This document shows, piece after piece, positions 44,473 through 53,040 of a DNA stretch of 61,585 nucleotides. The stretch covers positions 1 to 61,585 of the forward strand of contig JARIBO010000010.1 of assembly GCA_029257405.1 (NCBI GenBank). The letters are read 5' to 3'. Position numbers and translations under genes: made by a program. The DNA comes from Caryophanales bacterium (lineage in GTDB: Bacteria > Bacillota > Bacilli > Bacillales > Amphibacillaceae). The notes beneath the pieces were generated by a model. It worked only from the letters and a program-made list of their open reading frames with translations. It had not been told where the DNA came from and made no database searches. The stretch's first letter is position 1, and each line of letters opens with the position of its first letter.

Positions 44473-45149
44473 CATTCTTTTCGCTCAGCATAAATAAGCA
44501 AGCGCTGATAATTTTGCCGGTAAGGATGACACGTTAGTAAGGTTGCTAAATCTTTATCATCTTCGATTTCTAATGAATCCGTTTCATCCGGATAAATCAC
44601 ATTTTGATCGAAAACTTCATAAGTTAATGTTTCAGCTGGTGTATGAATATAAAACACATCACCTGGATTTAATTCATCGACATTTCTAAACATTGCTTTT
44701 GTCCCCATACCGCGGTGTCCAGATAATACAGTATGCGTACTATTTCCACCAACTGGTAAGGAGGATCCTTCAACTTGGCCAATTCCTTTATTTAATATGT
44801 CATCTGTTGCACCTAAAAATATTGGGATAACTAGCTGTAATTTTGGGATTTCAATAGCAGCAAACATTTCTTCATCATAAAGATCTAAACAAGTTTTAAA
44901 CTGTTGAAGTTTTTCTTCTTCATCAGCAAAAGGATCTCTAAAACCTTCACTATCATAATAAATTTGATCATTACACTGATTTGCTTTTTCTATTAACTCG
45001 TTAAGTTCTTTATCAGACATCTTGTCATTTTGAAAAGTTTCTACTTGCCCTTTTTGTAAATACCCATTCACCCACTGAGCAGCATGAGGATAAAGTAATA
45101 TTAATGTTCCCAGTATAAATAAGATAATAATGGTTGAATTTTTTCTCAC
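44472..45149 (-). CDS. Class C-type sortase, small, pilus module 2
   Basis: A 225-residue sortase equivalent to that at 36619-37296: N-terminal helix, DPF lid motif at 72-74, His145, Cys207, Arg216, and no C-terminal helix. Residues 81-218 match the module 1 copy without a single change, whereas the first 80 residues and the upstream pilins differ clearly, which suggests gene conversion or strong constraint. It overlaps the large sortase gene by four bases and ends at the shared palindromic terminator. Confidence 0.9.
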   Translation of the reverse strand: MRKNSTIIILFILGTLILLYPHAAQWVNGYLQKGQVETFQNDKMSDKELNELIEKANQCNDQIYYDSEGFRDPFADEEEKLQQFKTCLDLYDEEMFAAIEIPKLQLVIPIFLGATDDILNKGIGQVEGSSLPVGGNSTHTVLSGHRGMGTKAMFRNVDELNPGDVFYIHTPAETLTYEVFDQNVIYPDETDSLEIEDDKDLATLLTCHPYRQNYQRLLIYAERKE

Positions 45150-45961
45150 GCGACGTCGCCTCTTTTCTTTTTACGACGAATCAAATAAATAATTATAAGT
45201 AGAGCTAGGATTCCACCCAAAAAATAATAAAGTGTATAATCTTTTTTGGTTGGCGCTGTATTTACATCAGGATTGTACGGGACTTGGTGACCTGTCACCA
45301 GCATGCGATGTGAATTAATCATATAAGGTTCACATGTAAGTAATGTCATTTTATTTTTATCCTCTTCCATATTAATCCAGTCTGTTTCACTTGGTAGCAC
45401 GGTTTCAATACTTTCTATTTCATAAGCGATTGTTTCATCTAATACTTGAGTAAAAAACATGTCGCCAATTTGAACTTGATCTAAATTTCTAAACAGTTTA
45501 GAACTCGGAAGTCCACGGTGAGCTGTAATCACACTATGTGTACCTAGCTTACTTGAAGGTAATGACGAGTTTTCTAAATGTCCTGCACCTCTTGATAACA
45601 CATCATCAGATGTGCCATGATAAATTGGAATCTCAACATTTATTGCTGGAATCTCAACACTACCAATTGCTGGACTTAAATTAAGTGCGTCATAATAACT
45701 TGTGTTACCTTCACTAGTTTCTGGGTTACTCTCGGCAAATGGATCGACGAAGTTTAAATCTGAATCAGCTAACTCAGCATTATGCTTCTCAATCTTTTTC
45801 TTTTCATCTGCTACCGTTTGTTCATCTAATTCAGCAATTATTTCATTTTGTTCATTAATTACTGACTGATGTGCTGTAGTTGCGAAAAAGTTACTTACAA
45901 TCGGATATAAAAAGATACTTAAACCGAGTAAAAAAATAACCGGGAATACAATTTTTTTCAT
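45146..45961 (-). CDS. Class C-type sortase, large, pilus module 2
   Basis: A 271-residue sortase equivalent to that at 37293-38108: two membrane helices, DPF lid motif at 73-75, His148, Cys210 and Arg219. The central catalytic part (about 60-225) is nearly identical to the module 1 copy, while the stretch at about 30-58 and the C-terminal tail after VTGHQVPY vary more. The variable ends could confer module preference. It lies 135 bases after the pilin, behind two hairpins. Confidence 0.92.
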   Translation of the reverse strand: MKKIVFPVIFLLGLSIFLYPIVSNFFATTAHQSVINEQNEIIAELDEQTVADEKKKIEKHNAELADSDLNFVDPFAESNPETSEGNTSYYDALNLSPAIGSVEIPAINVEIPIYHGTSDDVLSRGAGHLENSSLPSSKLGTHSVITAHRGLPSSKLFRNLDQVQIGDMFFTQVLDETIAYEIESIETVLPSETDWINMEEDKNKMTLLTCEPYMINSHRMLVTGHQVPYNPDVNTAPTKKDYTLYYFLGGILALLIIIYLIRRKKKRGDVA

Positions 45962-45986
45962 ACAAACCGTCCTTATCTTAATAAGA

Positions 45987-46055
45987 ATTTTATAAATTAT
46001 ATTTATAAAAAGAACAGATTTAACTTTCTCATTTTATAAATATAATTTACAAAAT
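45987..46055 (-). repeat. Long-range hairpin between pilin and sortases, module 2
   Basis: Inverted repeat with 24-base arms (45987-46010 and 46032-46055) and one mismatch that is a G-U wobble in the minus-strand RNA. Its upstream arm overlaps the hairpin at 46053-46088, exactly as in module 1. Confidence 0.75.
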
Positions 46056-46088
46056 GAGATAAAGGAAATTTCTCTCCTCTATCTCATT
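46053..46088 (-). terminator. Hairpin after backbone pilin gene, module 2
   Basis: Fourteen-base arms (46053-46066, 46075-46088) start nine bases after the pilin stop; the one changed pair is G-U on the minus-strand RNA only. It is the counterpart of 38198-38235. Confidence 0.72.
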
Positions 46089-46096
46089 CATAATTT

Positions 46097-47830
46097 TTAC
46101 TGTTCTGCAGTTTTTCTGCGACGCAGATAAGCAAATAATGCAATACCCATTAATGCTAGTCCGATTATTGTGAATAGAATCGTTCCTAATCCACCTGTTG
46201 TTGGTAATTCCCAACCAGACTTAGAGTTTTCAACTCTTACTTCTTCATTTTTAGTACTGTTTGCCACTTTTACTTCTACTGGTTTTGTTAACAAACGATA
46301 TGATTTCTCAGTACCGTCATCCTCAGTATATGTTGGTGCTTTTGTTTCATGTAAATAATACGTTCCTGGAGTTAAACCTTCGATAAGAATCTCACCGTTT
46401 TTTGTTGCAAGGTTTTCTAACTTACCAGTAAATGAAGCTCCATTTACTTTAATTGTTGTTCCTTTAGCATTAAGAACATTTTCTCCAGCTTTATCAGTTG
46501 TTAATTTAAATTCTGCACCATCAAGTTTTGCTCCGCCATTTTTATCAACTTTAATTACTTTTACTCCACCCTCGTTTGGTGTAACAATTACTGGATCCGT
46601 TTCTTTTTCTGAAGCTTGTCCACGATTATTGTCAAAATCAAGATTAGCTTTGTTTGTAATTCCTGTTTCACCTTTAGTTAATTCAGCATCTGGCTTAATT
46701 TTTGCTGTAAACGTAATTTTAATCTCTGTGTTAGCTGTTAATTTAGTAATGTCTTTTACTGACCACTCTAACGTCTGACCTGTTTGAGTTAATGTTACAT
46801 TGTCTTTTGTTGTTCCTGTAACTTCCCAACCATCAGTAATAGTCCCATTTGTAATAAACTCTAAACGATTATCTAAAGTATCTGTTACTTTTAACTTCGT
46901 ATACTTTTCAATATCGCCAGGTGTTTTAATCGTTATATTGTATTTGTATTCTTTATTACGATCTACATTATATTGATTTTTGTCTTCAACATCTTTTTTA
47001 ACATCAGGCTGATTATAGTTTGTAACCATGATATTATTTGGGTTGTTTGAATCTACTTTAGTGAATCCACCAACTTCAGTCCAGTTTACTACTACTTTTC
47101 CATCTTTTCCGTCTTTATCTTTTGTAACTTCAAATGGTATCTTTGTTTCGTTTGTTGCATAGTTACCAATTGTTGATACTTCTTTGAAATAATAATTACC
47201 TGCTGCTAACCCTTTAACAGAAATTTTACCATCTGTTTTAGTTGTTAATTCGCCACCTTCTTTGGTTCCATCTGCTTTATAAAGTTGGAATTTAACACCT
47301 GCAAGAGCGTCGCCCGCTTCATTAACTTTTGTTAATTCAACTGCTCCACGAATAATTTCGTTCTTCGGGTAAATATTGACATCATATGCTAATTTTTTAC
47401 CATCTTCGTAAGTCATTGGAATATCTACTGAAAATTTATTCGTATTTAATATAACATTGTCTGGGCCATCAATTTCTTGAACTGTGTAGCGACCAAGTGC
47501 TAAGTTTGTTAATTCTATTTTCCCTTTATCATTAGTTATTTCTGTATATGAAGCACCCGCAGCTACTTCTTTCCAGTTTTTTCCGTCAAATGAATGAGTT
47601 TGAATAACTTCATACGTTACACCAGGTAATGCTTTTGAACCTTCAGGAATCGTGACAGATGGTCCTGTTTGAGTTCCCTCTGCATCTCCTTTTTCTTGTT
47701 GATACTTATGAATTGTTAAGCTTCCCTTATTTGTATCTGTCTCTGCTAAAGATACACTTGGTAAAATTAATGATAATAATAATGTAAATACTAACGCTAA
47801 ATTTAATGTTCTTTTATTTAAAATTGACAA
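46097..47830 (-). CDS. Backbone (SpaA-type) pilin, module 2
   Basis: A 577-residue backbone pilin equivalent to module 1. It has a signal peptide ending around SVSLAE, the pilin motif YPKN at 154-157 with Lys156, Cna-B domains, the E-box YLHETKAP, LPTTG at 542-546, and a helix and RRRKTAEQ tail. Signal, sorting signal and the region around YPKN are conserved, while the exposed middle parts have diverged. The start is TTG 47830, preceded by AAAGGGGAG seven bases away. Confidence 0.93.
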   Translation of the reverse strand: MSILNKRTLNLALVFTLLLSLILPSVSLAETDTNKGSLTIHKYQQEKGDAEGTQTGPSVTIPEGSKALPGVTYEVIQTHSFDGKNWKEVAAGASYTEITNDKGKIELTNLALGRYTVQEIDGPDNVILNTNKFSVDIPMTYEDGKKLAYDVNIYPKNEIIRGAVELTKVNEAGDALAGVKFQLYKADGTKEGGELTTKTDGKISVKGLAAGNYYFKEVSTIGNYATNETKIPFEVTKDKDGKDGKVVVNWTEVGGFTKVDSNNPNNIMVTNYNQPDVKKDVEDKNQYNVDRNKEYKYNITIKTPGDIEKYTKLKVTDTLDNRLEFITNGTITDGWEVTGTTKDNVTLTQTGQTLEWSVKDITKLTANTEIKITFTAKIKPDAELTKGETGITNKANLDFDNNRGQASEKETDPVIVTPNEGGVKVIKVDKNGGAKLDGAEFKLTTDKAGENVLNAKGTTIKVNGASFTGKLENLATKNGEILIEGLTPGTYYLHETKAPTYTEDDGTEKSYRLLTKPVEVKVANSTKNEEVRVENSKSGWELPTTGGLGTILFTIIGLALMGIALFAYLRRRKTAEQ

Positions 47831-47910
47831 TATAATTCTCCCCTTTATTAATTTATGTTTTTGTTCATTTAAGCTAAAATTAGTTATAATTCATTCTAGA
47901 TTATTTAAAA

Positions 47911-47924
47911 CTCACCACCTTAAA
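47911..47924 (-). promoter_or_regulatory. Conserved intergenic motif, module 2
   Basis: Same 14 bases as at 40043-40056, again shortly after the tip pilin stop. The following frame from GTG closes after a few codons, so it is unlikely to encode a peptide. Confidence 0.4.
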
Positions 47925-47943
47925 ATATATTTTTTATGTTAGT

Positions 47944-50646
47944 TTAATTGGATTTACGCTTTCTGAAAATAAACCATACTGCGAGTGTCATAAGTAAAAT
48001 ACCTAAACCATAAAATCCAAGTGTTCCTATGCCACCTGTATTAGGAAGATTCCAGCCTTGTTTTGTGTTTTTGATTGTTTCTCGGATTAATAAATTTTCT
48101 TTATCGATTGTTAGTTTAATTTCTTTACTTAATAAACGATAGCCTTCTGGTGCTTTGGTTTCTTTTAATGAATACTCGCCCCAGTCAAGATTCTCAAAGA
48201 CGATTTCACCTTTTGAATCTGACGTTTTTGTTTCTACAGTTTTACCATTAGAATCTAGTAGTTCAAAAGTTGCACCCTCTAAAAGATTCTCACCATCATC
48301 TACTTTAGTAATCACTACTTTACCTTTTAATTGTTTATTCGAAATCGTTTTAATAGTTTGCTTTCCTTTTTCAATCGTTACTGTTAAATCAGTTGTTTCA
48401 ATTTCATAACCGCTAGGTGCTTCTTTTTCTACTAAAATGTATTTTCCAGCGGGTAATTCTTTAGATATTGCTGTACCGTCTGACCCTGTTGTTAGCTCTC
48501 CAACACGGTTACCTTTTGAATCTAGAATTTCAAATTTCGCACCTTGCAATTTAACATTTGCATTAGCTGCATCAACTTTATTAATTTTTAATGTTCCTTG
48601 TTTGGGTGGTGTTACAAAAACTTTTGGAGAAGTCTTTGCTTTCCCATCTAGTAACAAGATAGCTTCGTTTGGAATCTTTTTATCTGGATAACTTTCTAAC
48701 TCGAGCTTAGTGACCTTATCTTTTATTTTCGCTTGGAAAGTCACAGTGATTTTTTTCCCTGCTAAATAGTTATAACTGTTATTTTTCTTTTCGATATCAA
48801 TTGTAAATCCGCTCTTATTATTTAAAAGACTGATTGTTGAATTTAAATTTTGAATATTAGCTGATTCAATTGAAATATCATTTTTTGTACCTACTAATTC
48901 TAAAACACTCTCAAGTTCATCTTTTAATTGAACTGAATCATAAGTTCCAATTTTTTCATCAAATTGATAGTCAAGTTTATAAGTAAATGCATCATTGATT
49001 TTGTCTAACTCAACGCTATCAGTAAATTCAGTTGAATCATTTAAAGCAACAAACTTCTTAACATTTACTTCACATGTAGCACTATTTGGGTTACCTTTTA
49101 ATGTCGCACTAGATATGTTTATTGTTTTGGTGAATTTACCTGAGACTTTATCATAAGAGACTAACCCATTTGTCATTGGTCTTGTTTCATTTCCATGTAC
49201 TTCTGTTTCTTTTAATTTATAAGTTAATTTACTTTCGCCTGACCTAATTCTATTAGCTGTGATAGCTACTTTATTTCCAGTTTGATTAGCTGTGACTTGA
49301 TTTCCATTTAAAAGGACACTGTCTTCAACTAATTCAAAACCTGGTGCTAGATCAAATTCAGCTTGGAATCCACTATACTGATTGATTGTTGTTTGTAGGT
49401 TAGCTAGTAAATCAGAAATAAGTTGAGCTAAATCTTCACTTTGACTATAGTTATCTTTTGATGAAGCTACATTTCTTAACATTTGCCTTGCTGCTGGACC
49501 TATCGTGTTATTATAATAACTAGTTACATAAGCATTTTGTAAAACTCTTGTATTTTCCCAATAAGCAGAAATCACTTCATAACCGGGTGCTTTAATTTTT
49601 TCTGCTTCTCCTACTACTTCAGCAAATGTTTTATTATACATTTGATATCTTTCTTGAAATACATTAGTAATCCTAGATGCTAGTGACCGATCGACATGAA
49701 TATAACCATCTAACATGGCGTTTGCGACACCATCTGTAATTAAAATAAATACTGTTTCACGTTCGTTTAAGTTAGATCCTGCTAATCTAGCATATTCTTC
49801 TCTGGCGAATTTCAAACCACTTGCAGTCGGTGTTGCACCACCAAAGGAAATACTGTTAATTCCATTTGTTAATCTAGTTTCATTATTAGTTAATTGAGTA
49901 TGGTTAGTGGTTGTTAATTTCTGTTGGTTGCCAATACCCTGATCACCATCAGAATTATTCGGATATTGTGATTCATTTCTATATGCTTTAAATCCTGAAT
50001 AACCACGGTAACTTGTTACCATCATGCGGTCTTCGTTTAAATCAAGCATATTAACAATATCCTTTAAACTTTGTTTAACTTGGTTCTCATTACCTGAATA
50101 TGATCCACTCGCATCTTGAACAACGACAATATCAATTGGTTTCTTTTCAGTAGGAGCAGGTAAGTTAATATCTATTGTGCCTTCAACCTCTCTTAAGCAC
50201 ATGTTGTCTGTCTCAACTGGTTTTATAACATGACTTGCTGACTCTGCTTTATTATTTGCTAGCTCTTTATTATTTGAATATGTTTTAACTTTTCCAGATG
50301 ACTTTGAAATTTCTTCTTCAACTGGAACAACTTGATTTTCTCTGTTTTCATCTTTTTTTATTTCTTCTTTTGTTTTAGATTCTTCAGGTTTTTTTTCTTC
50401 TTTTACTTCTTTTACTTCTTTTACTTCTGGTTCTTCTTGTTTTTCTAATTCTAATTTGTCTTGTTTATTTTCTTCAGGTTTTATTTCGTTTTCAGGAGTG
50501 TCTTCTTCTATACTTTCATGTTCGTTAGAATCTTCTATAATTATATTTTCTTCGTCTACTGCAAAGACTATGGAAGAGACTGGCGTTAATATCATCTGAA
50601 AAATTAGCAAAAACACAAACATAAAACTAATTAATTGTTTTTTCAC
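47944..50646 (-). CDS. VWA-domain tip pilin/adhesin, module 2
   Basis: A 900-residue counterpart of the module 1 tip pilin. It has a signal peptide (to about 29), an acidic linker containing a short KEVKEVKE repeat (about 76-83), a VWA domain with MIDAS Asp178-x-Ser-x-Ser and LITDGVAN, and C-terminal Cna-B repeats with KETKAPEGY. LPNTG is at 867-871. The two Cys (150 and near 510) are conserved. VWA surface loops differ from module 1, so ligand preference may differ. The start is GTG 50646 after AGGAGGAAG. Confidence 0.92.
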   Translation of the reverse strand: MKKQLISFMFVFLLIFQMILTPVSSIVFAVDEENIIIEDSNEHESIEEDTPENEIKPEENKQDKLELEKQEEPEVKEVKEVKEEKKPEESKTKEEIKKDENRENQVVPVEEEISKSSGKVKTYSNNKELANNKAESASHVIKPVETDNMCLREVEGTIDINLPAPTEKKPIDIVVVQDASGSYSGNENQVKQSLKDIVNMLDLNEDRMMVTSYRGYSGFKAYRNESQYPNNSDGDQGIGNQQKLTTTNHTQLTNNETRLTNGINSISFGGATPTASGLKFAREEYARLAGSNLNERETVFILITDGVANAMLDGYIHVDRSLASRITNVFQERYQMYNKTFAEVVGEAEKIKAPGYEVISAYWENTRVLQNAYVTSYYNNTIGPAARQMLRNVASSKDNYSQSEDLAQLISDLLANLQTTINQYSGFQAEFDLAPGFELVEDSVLLNGNQVTANQTGNKVAITANRIRSGESKLTYKLKETEVHGNETRPMTNGLVSYDKVSGKFTKTINISSATLKGNPNSATCEVNVKKFVALNDSTEFTDSVELDKINDAFTYKLDYQFDEKIGTYDSVQLKDELESVLELVGTKNDISIESANIQNLNSTISLLNNKSGFTIDIEKKNNSYNYLAGKKITVTFQAKIKDKVTKLELESYPDKKIPNEAILLLDGKAKTSPKVFVTPPKQGTLKINKVDAANANVKLQGAKFEILDSKGNRVGELTTGSDGTAISKELPAGKYILVEKEAPSGYEIETTDLTVTIEKGKQTIKTISNKQLKGKVVITKVDDGENLLEGATFELLDSNGKTVETKTSDSKGEIVFENLDWGEYSLKETKAPEGYRLLSKEIKLTIDKENLLIRETIKNTKQGWNLPNTGGIGTLGFYGLGILLMTLAVWFIFRKRKSN

Positions 50647-50772
50647 AGATTTCTTCCTCCTATGTTTTAATTTAAGTAAATTTAGATGAATAAAATATAA
50701 ATTCTCAAATTCATGCCGACTTGTTTTGCTCTAATTCTTACTATATATTATTTACAAAAAATTACTTTTAAT

Positions 50773-50839
50773 TTTTTTCCTTTATAAAAGGAAAAAATTC
50801 GGAAATGAATTTAACATATTTTCCAAAATGTAGTAGAAT
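50773..50839 (+). promoter_or_regulatory. Regulator promoter and operator candidate, module 2
   Basis: A near-ideal palindrome with 11-base arms, TTTTTTCCTTT and its complement (50773-50783, 50787-50797), precedes the regulator promoter TTAACA (50811-50816) and TAGAAT (50834-50839), spacer 17. Position and sequence match the module 1 element. Confidence 0.6.
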
Positions 50840-50869
50840 AATAGTTAACAAGCAGAGAGTGGGTGTGAA

Positions 50870-52342
50870 ATGAAAATATATGTAACTAAAAGACAATTTG
50901 AAATCTTATCAATTTTAGAAAGAGAAAAAGACTGGATAAATTCTGATAAACTTGGCATTATGTTACATGTTTCTAATAAAACCATTCAAAAAGAAATTCG
51001 GGCATTACAGCAACTCATGCCAAATGGCTGGTCAATAAAAATGACGAGCGGATTAGGCTACCATCTTGAGCAACCTTTTTCAGATAGTGTAAAAATAAGG
51101 TTTGTTGACAAAGAAGCCTTGTTAACTTATGACATACTCAATTCAATTTTAAAAAAAGAAGTGACCAATCTAACAGAGCTTTCTGAAAAGCTTTTTCTCA
51201 GCTTATCTACGGTTCATACATCGATTAAAGAATTAAATGAAGGCATAAAATCATTTTATAACCTTGAAATTATTGACCGACCACTTAGAGTTCATGGCCG
51301 AGAAAATGATATAAGGCGATTGATTTTTGATATGGATTATTTTGTTAATTCAATATTTAATGATCTTGAATTATTTATTATTGAAAAAAAAGAGTTGGAT
51401 GTATTTTTTACTACTGATCTCCGAGTAAACATTTCTTTATACAATAAAAATATATTCTATGTATTTTTAAATATAACAATTCAAAGAATTAAAGAAGGTT
51501 ATGAAGCTGATGGTTATTCTGAAGAGTTAATGGAGCAGACAATGTCTACAGATTTATATAGAAGAGTGGAGCCGTTATTTTCATATATCGAAAAAACATG
51601 CGGTCTAAAATTATCCGCTAATGAAAGATTTATTTTATACTATAGTTTTATTCGATTAGATTTTCATTTAGTTGAATCTTATGACCCTGATTTTTTTAAA
51701 ACAAAAAACGAATTAAACACTTCTTTTTTAACTTTCATTGATTATTTAAGTGATTTATTTAATTTAAAATTTAAAGACTCATGTACATTTATGATTAATG
51801 CCTTTAATCTTTATTATTTAAATAATTATGATATTGATTTATTAAAATATAAAACATATCATGAAAAAGGTGACTTTAAAGAAGTTATTAAAGAACACAA
51901 TTTACCTTTAGATTCCTTCTCAGAAATTTGCAATGAATGGGGAAAACTAAATCACGTCACGTTCACACAGCATTTAATTACTTCTCTTTTAATTTTAATT
52001 CAAGAATATAATGTGACCCACACTAGAATTAATGTTTTGGTCGTTAAATCTCATTCATTTATTTTAAACAATTTATTAATGGCCGAATTAAAAGGTGAAT
52101 TAAATTATAAAGTGAATTTCTTAGAATACGAACCTTCATACATACGTAATTTCCAACGATTTAAACCATATATTGATTTTATATTGTCAGATATACCACT
52201 TATTAATGATTTTTTCACAATCCCTCACATATATTTAAGTAATCATGTTACTGAAAAAAAGCTTGCTATCATCCGTAAACTAATTCATAAAGCGATAAAA
52301 GAAAAAGAAAGACTTACTTTAAACATAGCTGTAGAAAAATAA
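50870..52342 (+). CDS. RofA/Mga-like transcriptional regulator, module 2
   Basis: A 490-residue paralogue of the module 1 regulator. The N-terminal helix-turn-helix is WINSDKLGIMLHVSNKTIQK, with a second at about residues 95-115 (NLTELSEKLFLSLSTVHTSI). PRD-like helices and an EIIB-like C-terminal part follow. The DNA-binding helices are very similar to those of module 1, so cross-regulation of the two pili is possible. It is divergent from the tip pilin; a GGGTGTGAA site precedes ATG 50870. Confidence 0.85.
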   Translation: MKIYVTKRQFEILSILEREKDWINSDKLGIMLHVSNKTIQKEIRALQQLMPNGWSIKMTSGLGYHLEQPFSDSVKIRFVDKEALLTYDILNSILKKEVTNLTELSEKLFLSLSTVHTSIKELNEGIKSFYNLEIIDRPLRVHGRENDIRRLIFDMDYFVNSIFNDLELFIIEKKELDVFFTTDLRVNISLYNKNIFYVFLNITIQRIKEGYEADGYSEELMEQTMSTDLYRRVEPLFSYIEKTCGLKLSANERFILYYSFIRLDFHLVESYDPDFFKTKNELNTSFLTFIDYLSDLFNLKFKDSCTFMINAFNLYYLNNYDIDLLKYKTYHEKGDFKEVIKEHNLPLDSFSEICNEWGKLNHVTFTQHLITSLLILIQEYNVTHTRINVLVVKSHSFILNNLLMAELKGELNYKVNFLEYEPSYIRNFQRFKPYIDFILSDIPLINDFFTIPHIYLSNHVTEKKLAIIRKLIHKAIKEKERLTLNIAVEK

Positions 52343-52376
52343 AAAAAATCACTTCTATTTAAGAAGTGACTTTTTT
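52341..52376. terminator. Bidirectional intrinsic terminator
   Basis: Eight-base core arms (52349-52356, 52362-52369) with long A and T tracts on both sides lie between regulator 2 and metI. Confidence 0.85.
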
Positions 52377-52377
52377 A

Positions 52378-53040
52378 TTAATCTTTTTTAAGTTTTGCTG
52401 CTAAATAGTTTCCAAGCATTTGAATCCCTTGGACAAGCACAACTAAGATAAACACAGTTGCGTACATAACTTCAAGTTCATATTGAATGTGACCATAACG
52501 ATAAGCAAGATCTCCAAGACCACCTGCCCCAACAAGTCCAGCCATTGCTGTTGCACCAATTAAACTGACTGTTGCAATCGTGAGTCCTAAGATAATTGCC
52601 GGCCGTGCTTCTCTTAATAGTACATGCCAAACAATTGACCGACGTTTAATTCCCATCGCTTGATAGGCTTCAATTACGCCTGGATCAACTTCAAGTAAAG
52701 CAGTCTCCATCAGCCGTGCGATATAAGGTGCTGTATAAATTACTAGCGGTACAATCACACCTTTTACTCCAATGACCGTTCCGGCAATTATTTTTGTAAA
52801 TGGTAAGATAAAAAATAATAAAATGATAAATGGAATCGATCTTAATATGTTTACAATAATGTTTAAAACGTTATACACAAATTTATTTTCAAATAAAAAG
52901 TTTGGTCGTGTTAAGACAAGTACAATTCCTAAACCAATCCCGATAATAACTGAGAAAAATAGTGAGATAAATGTCATTTGCAACGTTTCATTTAATGCTT
53001 GAGTTAATAAAGGGAGCCATGTTTCTACAAATTCACTCAT
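52378..53040 (-). CDS. metI: Methionine ABC transporter permease
   Basis: A 220-residue inner-membrane permease with five helices. The EAA-type loop (VIEAYQAMGIKRRSIVWHVLL) couples it to the ATPase MetN. The RSIPFIILLFFILPFT and GLVGAGGLGDLAYRYGH segments are typical of MetI. It overlaps metN by eight bases and is the last gene of metQ-metN-metI. Confidence 0.94.
   Translation of the reverse strand: MSEFVETWLPLLTQALNETLQMTFISLFFSVIIGIGLGIVLVLTRPNFLFENKFVYNVLNIIVNILRSIPFIILLFFILPFTKIIAGTVIGVKGVIVPLVIYTAPYIARLMETALLEVDPGVIEAYQAMGIKRRSIVWHVLLREARPAIILGLTIATVSLIGATAMAGLVGAGGLGDLAYRYGHIQYELEVMYATVFILVVLVQGIQMLGNYLAAKLKKD

Noticed and set aside
50398-50435. Nine-base tandem repeats in the tip pilin 2 linker as a phase-variation tract
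   Set aside because: The unit is a multiple of three and codes for KEV repeats, so length changes would not shift the frame.
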